The notes beneath the pieces were generated by a model. The model saw nothing but the letters and a program-made list of their open reading frames with translations, searched no databases and was not told the origin of the DNA. Below, one piece after another: positions 62,003 to 64,000 of a DNA stretch of 64,000 nt. Origin of the DNA: Candidatus Babelota bacterium (GTDB lineage: Bacteria; Babelota; Babeliae; Babelales; JABDEC01). How positions within the stretch are numbered: the stretch's first letter is position 1; every line of letters starts with the position of its first letter. The DNA lies in the NCBI GenBank assembly GCA_013286795.1, contig JABDFA010000002.1:8502-72501 (forward strand), given 5' to 3'. The position numbers and the translations under genes are program-made.

Positions 62003-63316
62003 TTAGCCAAAAATCGCAAGATTTTTATATGACACATTATCATTAATTAAAGGATTATGTAACTCTGCAATAGTAGAACAACTAGCTGCGGCAGGATCTC
62101 CTGATGCTGTAAGATGCCCGGCCCAATATTCGTTGCCTGGAAATGCATTTCCGTCCCAAGCATACATCGCTACAAGAAGTTTACCTGCATCATCACCAAT
62201 TAACTTATTAGCAGGATTACGCTTAGAAAAATGAACTTTAATTTCATTCTTATTTTTATTCTCGAATTTTTTAAATTTTTCTAAAAACCAACTAAAGTTT
62301 AAATCTGATATAAAAGATAAATCATGCTTATTAAAAATTTCGCCACAAACATCAAGTATTAAACCTGTTTGTTGTGAAGTTTTTTGCCAAACTCCCAAAC
62401 CTAATCCAACAACATGGCAATATACTTTCTTATTTTCTTCCATTCCCCTTTTATTTGCTTCAATAAAAAATGGTTCAAGTACCATTTTCATTCTTTTCTT
62501 ATAAATTAGAGAATCCAAAAAAGTAGTTGAATTTAATTCAATATATCTACCAGATAAGTCTTCTTTTGCTTCTTGGAATGTGACAAATCTTTCACCATAA
62601 AACTTGGACCATACCTGCAATAACAAATTACCATTTCCTGAACCATAACCATTTTCTTTTGTATTCTGCTCAGGAGTAATAATCATATGTTGCCATTCCA
62701 TTAAACCCGGTTTTTCAAAACGTGCTCCCACCAATCCCACATATATCCCACTTTCTTGATAGGTGCCTGCGGCACCTATAATTCCTTTATTATTTCTTGA
62801 TCCATTATTTATAAAATAAGTAGGACCAGAAACCCCGAGCAACGCAGAAATTGCTATTTCATCATAAGAAAGATAATCAGCTAAAGCTAAGGGTTTTTTT
62901 TCATTGGAAGTACCAATCGCTTCAAATCCACCCTGTCCTTTTATACCATTTCTTAACAAATAAGTATCTGCTTTTGTCATAAACATAAGTGGTCGTTTTG
63001 TAAGAAGTCGATCAATAAATATTTGTTCCGTCATATCTTTATATAACTTCTTTTCAATACTGGTCCCATACTGTCTTTTATATTCTAAAAAATCCTTAAT
63101 CAAAGACATTACGTTTTTGTGTATAATTGGACGTACAGAATTAGCTTGTTGAACAATGCTATCTTGTTTTAAATTATCACCATACGCTAAAACAGAAATT
63201 TTATTGGAAATAGTTGGAAAAGTAAAAGTTGCAGATTTTTTTATTAAATCTTGGAAAGTCTCTCCTTGAAGAGAAAAAAAGAACCCAACAATAAAAAACA
63301 ATTTTTTAAAAACCAT
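62003..63316 (-). CDS. Secreted protein, possibly MavL/DUF4804-like macrodomain effector
   Basis: 437 aa. GAGGTAAAT precedes the ATG; signal peptide MVFKKLFFIVGFFFSLQG. A conserved-looking core TYFINNGSRNNKGIIG, IYVGLVGARFEKPGLMEWQH, VVGLGLGVWQK and LLVAMYAWDGNAFPGNEYW ends with ASGDPAAASCSTIAELHNPL. The strand-loop pattern recalls macrodomain-type ADP-ribose enzymes, and the motifs bring to mind the DUF4804/MavL family of Legionella effectors. That assignment is from memory and tentative. Secreted, so a host target is plausible. Confidence 0.55.
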   Translation of the reverse strand: MVFKKLFFIVGFFFSLQGETFQDLIKKSATFTFPTISNKISVLAYGDNLKQDSIVQQANSVRPIIHKNVMSLIKDFLEYKRQYGTSIEKKLYKDMTEQIFIDRLLTKRPLMFMTKADTYLLRNGIKGQGGFEAIGTSNEKKPLALADYLSYDEIAISALLGVSGPTYFINNGSRNNKGIIGAAGTYQESGIYVGLVGARFEKPGLMEWQHMIITPEQNTKENGYGSGNGNLLLQVWSKFYGERFVTFQEAKEDLSGRYIELNSTTFLDSLIYKKRMKMVLEPFFIEANKRGMEENKKVYCHVVGLGLGVWQKTSQQTGLILDVCGEIFNKHDLSFISDLNFSWFLEKFKKFENKNKNEIKVHFSKRNPANKLIGDDAGKLLVAMYAWDGNAFPGNEYWAGHLTASGDPAAASCSTIAELHNPLINDNVSYKNLAIFG

Positions 63317-63411
63317 CTTTTTATTTACCTCGTATAATTGAACCCTATATTAACTTATATTAAATAATTTTTTAAAATAATCAAAAGGCCCCTAAAATGG
63401 TTCTTTCAAAA

Positions 63412-63990
63412 CTATTTTAACTCATTTAACAAAAAGGCTACAGTAAGAACAAGAATAAATCCCACTATACCATTCTCGTAGTATTTTTTAATCCGTTGGT
63501 GTAATAAAGAAGATATAAATGTAGAATGAAAATCTTCTTCTAGTACAATATAACCCGGCCTATCAATATCTAAAGTAAATTTTTGAGTAGGAGATATTTT
63601 GAAAGGTACCAACTCACCTACAAAGCCGGGTTGATCATTAAGGCCATATGTTCTTACTCTTTTAAATGCAGCTTCTTTGTTATGCCACCAATTCTCACTA
63701 ATCATATTATAAGTACGCTTTGTTTCTATGGCATGTAATATTTTATTTATTAAAGTCTCCAAGATTTCATAAAAACTAACATTAGGATTTGGATTAAATT
63801 CAATACTTCCTATACTTTTATTTTGTAAAAAATCTCTATATTTAAGGAATTCTTTTTTGGTCATTAAAACTATTTGATGACCTGTTGTAAACAGAAAAAA
63901 GCCTTGTCTAGAACGGTACCCTTTTAATTCAAATAAAGGTTCCATTGCCAGATAAGTTATTATATATTTTTGCAAACTAGAATCTTGCAT
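63412..63990 (-). CDS. Tail-anchored protein of unknown function, possibly 5'-truncated by window edge
   Basis: 192 aa from the ATG at 63990. The frame is still open in the last bases of the window, so the gene may start outside. One C-terminal membrane helix (GIVGFILVLTVAFLL, near residues 173-187) with a soluble N-terminal domain (YRSRQGFFLFTTGHQIVLM, ISENWWHNKEAAFKRVR). No family recognised. Confidence 0.55.
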   Translation of the reverse strand: MQDSSLQKYIITYLAMEPLFELKGYRSRQGFFLFTTGHQIVLMTKKEFLKYRDFLQNKSIGSIEFNPNPNVSFYEILETLINKILHAIETKRTYNMISENWWHNKEAAFKRVRTYGLNDQPGFVGELVPFKISPTQKFTLDIDRPGYIVLEEDFHSTFISSLLHQRIKKYYENGIVGFILVLTVAFLLNELK

Positions 63991-64000
63991 TCCCTTTTTG

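Overview
The window comes from an AT-rich (roughly 30 % GC by eye), Gram-negative-type, host-associated bacterium. It carries SecA, BamD, two outer-membrane beta-barrel candidates and type II secretion/pilus parts. Almost every accessory protein begins with a Sec-type signal peptide. Secreted ankyrin (ANK) proteins ending in a short [LW]P-x-D-[LV]-x-x-IV-x-x-Y motif, a Fic protein and very dense glycosyl-/methyltransferases all suggest an intracellular parasite of protists. The overall pattern resembles Candidatus Dependentiae (TM6, Babela-like). That placement is inference from gene style; there is no rRNA in the window to confirm it.

Layout. 1-1.8 kb: secreted ANK-type proteins, minus strand, the first cut by the window edge. 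1.9-7.7 kb: a minus-strand run of a barrel protein, a secreted unknown, RecD2, a degenerate amidase and a GerMN-like protein. 7.9-11.1 kb: a partial ATP synthase operon (c, two unlike b-type subunits, delta, alpha); a, gamma, beta and epsilon are absent here. The c subunit carries a complete Na+-binding signature. 11.1-13.5 kb: three tandem copies of one secreted family, a fourth copy lying at position 1-700. 13.6-14.8 kb: two HIT proteins, one exported and one cytosolic. 14.8-40.0 kb: a 26-gene glycan/methylation island. 40.1-44.6 kb: Fic, a mini-ORF, YraN, BamD, a GspE/PilB ATPase and a pseudopilin. 44.7-50.3 kb: two tandem secreted ANK proteins, an orphan HicB, TsaD, SmpB and a HigBA-like toxin-antitoxin pair. 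50.4-57.1 kb: a barrel/surface-protein pair, ComM, and an ANK protein ending in a CaaX box. 57.2-64 kb: initiator tRNA, SecA, PgeF and secreted unknowns, one possibly a MavL/DUF4804-like macrodomain effector.

The most striking feature is the 14.8-40 kb island. By my reading, 23 of its 26 enzymes start with a signal peptide fused directly to the catalytic fold. This includes two GDP-mannose 4,6-dehydratases, a PAPS-type sulfotransferase and seven SAM methyltransferase-type proteins. These normally cytosolic enzymes need nucleotide sugars, NADP, PAPS or SAM, none of which is expected in a periplasm. The simplest inference is a secreted glycan-modifying toolkit that works in the host compartment with host donors. 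One member is a glycosyltransferase fused to ankyrin repeats. Another is a fusion of two transferases that are encoded as neighbouring separate genes elsewhere in the same island.

A second theme is families of GC-rich, hairpin-forming dispersed repeats. Two nearly complete copies (about 180 bp) have terminal inverted repeats and a compensatory base change in an internal stem. Other copies lie inside or at the ends of coding sequences, where they supply an internal peptide, C-terminal tails, stop codons or a prepilin leader. There is no gene-free stretch longer than 300 bases in the window.
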